From assembly GCA_965660815.1 (NCBI GenBank), contig CBFIBG010000022.1, positions 62,001 through 126,000 of the forward strand: a stretch of 64,000 nucleotides of DNA. Reading direction: 5' to 3'. Positions 62,805-64,000 of the stretch are shown in pieces. The position numbers and the translations under genes were made by a program. Source of the stretch: Glaciecola sp965660815 (GTDB lineage Bacteria > Pseudomonadota > Gammaproteobacteria > Enterobacterales > Alteromonadaceae). The notes under the pieces are model-generated. The model was not told the DNA's origin. It saw only the letters and a program-made list of their open reading frames with translations, and did no database searches. Numbering within the stretch: the stretch's first letter is position 1; each line of letters begins with the position of its first letter.

Positions 62805-63296
62805 TTATAAATATTTTTGAAAAAACAAAGCCTTTCCCATTTCAGGATCTAGCTCATACGCTTTAAAGCCTGATGACCTGTATGCAGCGATCGCTGCAGT
62901 ATTTCCTTCTAGGACCTCAAGCGTTAATTTACAGCACTGAATACCTTTGGCAAACTCACAAATTTCGTGAAGTAAAAACTGACTAACGCCTTTATTTCTC
63001 TCGCTTGGCAATACTGCAAAGTCATGGATATTAAGTACAGATTTTGCGGCAAAAGTTGAAAAGCTCTCAATGCAGTTAGCAAACCCCAAGGCTTTATTGT
63101 GCGTACTAAATACTATAAAAGAGTGCATAAACGGACGCTCTTTAAGAGCTTTGGGCAACTCACTAATAACGTGAGGTGGTATTGAAGCCCCGCCTCCCAT
63201 TGGATCTTGGGCATACATTTGCAACAGTTCAAGCAAAATATCCATCTGCGCGCTGTTGGAATAGTCAACTTTTTTAACAATTAAGGATGATTTCAT
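62805..63296 (-). CDS. GNAT family N-acetyltransferase
   Basis: The 163-residue protein has the GNAT core: a beta strand with VLNIHDFAVLPSERNKGVSQFLLHEICEFAKGIQCCKLTLEVLEGNTAAIAAYRSSGFKAYELD, where RNKGVSQFLL is the acetyl-CoA pyrophosphate loop (R/Q-x-x-G-x-G/A, here with Ser) and NTAAIAAYRSSGF is motif B. The substrate is unknown. It lies upstream of the rhodopsin gene on the same strand, but 417 bases and the sigma-54 promoter separate them. Confidence 0.85.
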   Translation of the reverse strand: MKSSLIVKKVDYSNSAQMDILLELLQMYAQDPMGGGASIPPHVISELPKALKERPFMHSFIVFSTHNKALGFANCIESFSTFAAKSVLNIHDFAVLPSERNKGVSQFLLHEICEFAKGIQCCKLTLEVLEGNTAAIAAYRSSGFKAYELDPEMGKALFFQKYL

Positions 63297-63635
63297 AGGT
63301 TTTAATGTTACTTTATTACTTTAGAACGCACCGACCTTGTCAGTCTTAGAATAAACAGCATGCAGATGTGTTAACGCTTCGTAGCCAAGACACAAAATTC
63401 CAGAACTACATGCCAAATTTAAGAATAACAGATGAAAGTTGTAAAGTCTTATACAGTATAACGCGCGCCAGTTAATGGAATTTATATTTACCTGAATATA
63501 GAAATATACTCGAAAGATTACCCTTAGAAGACTATATGGAAGTTTTATAGCCAGTTTTTGCTCTTCGAACGGATGCGTTTAGCGCTTCTTACCAATGCTT
63601 TGACTTCTGGTAATATACACAAATCCGACCACAAC
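63297..63635. other. Intergenic region upstream of the acetyltransferase gene
   Basis: I see no supported gene or RNA in this AT-rich stretch. It presumably contains the promoter of the acetyltransferase gene on the minus strand. Confidence 0.4.
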
Positions 63636-63665
63636 TTGACAAGTGTACATTTTTTGCGCTAAATT
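63636..63665 (+). promoter_or_regulatory. Putative sigma-70 promoter of the terminal gene
   Basis: A perfect TTGACA is followed after 18 bases by TAAATT. The gene it would serve begins about 140 bases downstream at the window edge. Confidence 0.5.
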
Positions 63666-63690
63666 AGTCTGGCGTTTAAACAAAAGGCAA

Positions 63691-63787
63691 CGGTTTTGGT
63701 TTGCCTCAAGGTTAATAATAAAATCATAAAAGCTTTGATGATAATGCGAAAAATTCCATACAAATCTTTTTGCGGTTTTGATTTGCC
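63691..63787 (+). repeat. Imperfect direct repeat upstream of the terminal gene
   Basis: CGGTTTTGGTTTGCC (63691-63705) and CGGTTTTGATTTGCC (63773-63787) differ at one position and lie 82 bases apart, between the TTGACA promoter and the start of the terminal frame. They could be paired operator sites. Confidence 0.5.
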
Positions 63788-63808
63788 CAATTTTAGGTAT
63801 AAATCAAA

Positions 63809-64000
63809 TTGAAAATTTATCTGATCCACGAAAACGCAAATAAACGAAAATGGCTACATGCAACCGCTTTATTATGTCCAAAAGTAGCATCAGTAAGTTG
63901 TTACGAAAAATCTGTGGATTTAGAAGTTGAACATACTAGTTTTTATTCTGCATTTATCATAGTCACCCAAGAACAGTTTATGTCGCTGCGTAGGCAGTTA
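63809..64000 (+). CDS. N-terminal fragment of an unidentified protein
   Basis: A frame open to the window edge begins at TTG, 11 bases after AGG, directly after an in-frame stop. The 64 visible residues start LKIYLIHENANKRKWLHATA and include a strand-like segment AFIIVTQEQFMSLRRQL. The alternation of strand, helix and strand recalls a receiver-like or pseudo-receiver fold, but the key Asp residues are absent from the visible part. I cannot name the family. Confidence 0.45.
   Translation, partial: MKIYLIHENANKRKWLHATALLCPKVASVSCYEKSVDLEVEHTSFYSAFIIVTQEQFMSLRRQL

Overview
The window is AT-rich (roughly 40% GC by eye) gammaproteobacterial chromosome, most probably from a marine member of the Alteromonadales (Glaciecola/Paraglaciecola/Alteromonas-like). 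I infer this from full-length proteins close to E. coli and Alteromonas forms, from conserved gene blocks (rsmE-gshB-yqgE-ruvX, pilT-pilU / yggS-proC-yggT, thrABC, rpsU-yqeY-dnaG-rpoD), from PEP-CTERM-type secreted proteins, from carboxynorspermidine-type polyamine genes and from a microbial rhodopsin. I see no rRNA, tRNA, CRISPR array, prophage or insertion sequence. The window is almost entirely core chromosome, with accessory character mainly at the right end.

Layout. 1-4.3 kb: truncated mscS, a 54-residue membrane peptide, rsmE, gshB, yqgE, ruvX and a DUF2007 protein. 4.4-9.4 kb: pilT-pilU (minus) divergent from yggS-proC-yggT-DUF4426. 9.5-16.1 kb: glutathione transferase, yaaA, transaldolase, glucose-6-phosphate isomerase, a PEP-CTERM protein behind a sigma-54-like promoter, a 57-residue DUF3545 protein and ung. 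16.1-21.2 kb: the threonine operon thrABC, with a short Thr/Ile-rich leader peptide and an attenuator terminator not seen by standard gene calling. 21.4-36 kb: secreted or membrane proteases and lipoproteins (M24, retropepsin-like, M16, S9), aceK, a MAPEG protein and a two-component pair. 36-42.9 kb: envelope proteins, a D-cysteine desulfhydrase-like enzyme, the carboxynorspermidine dehydrogenase/decarboxylase pair, an HDOD protein and hinT. 43-51.8 kb: uppP-folK-folB, plsY, tsaD and the macromolecular synthesis operon. 51.9-60.6 kb: an RND efflux pump, a Nudix-like lipoprotein, an acyl-CoA dehydrogenase, and methionine gamma-lyase with its divergent Lrp-type regulator. 60.6-64 kb: a second PEP-CTERM protein, a rhodopsin, an acetyltransferase and a truncated gene.

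The most notable item is the rhodopsin at 61596-62387. Its helix-C triplet is Asn98/Asp102/Gln109, the NDQ signature of light-driven outward sodium pumps (KR2 type), not the DTE/DTD of proton-pumping proteorhodopsin. About 105 nt upstream of its start is an exact sigma-54 core (TGGCAC-N5-TTGC) with inverted repeats further upstream, where an enhancer-binding activator could sit. The PEP-CTERM gene at 14309 has a sigma-54-like element identical at 13 of 15 positions. This suggests, as inference only, that RpoN and a partner activator control both surface-protein export and light-driven sodium extrusion here. No retinal or carotenoid synthesis genes, rpoN, exosortase or PrsK/PrsR-type regulators lie in the window, so those partners must be elsewhere in the genome.
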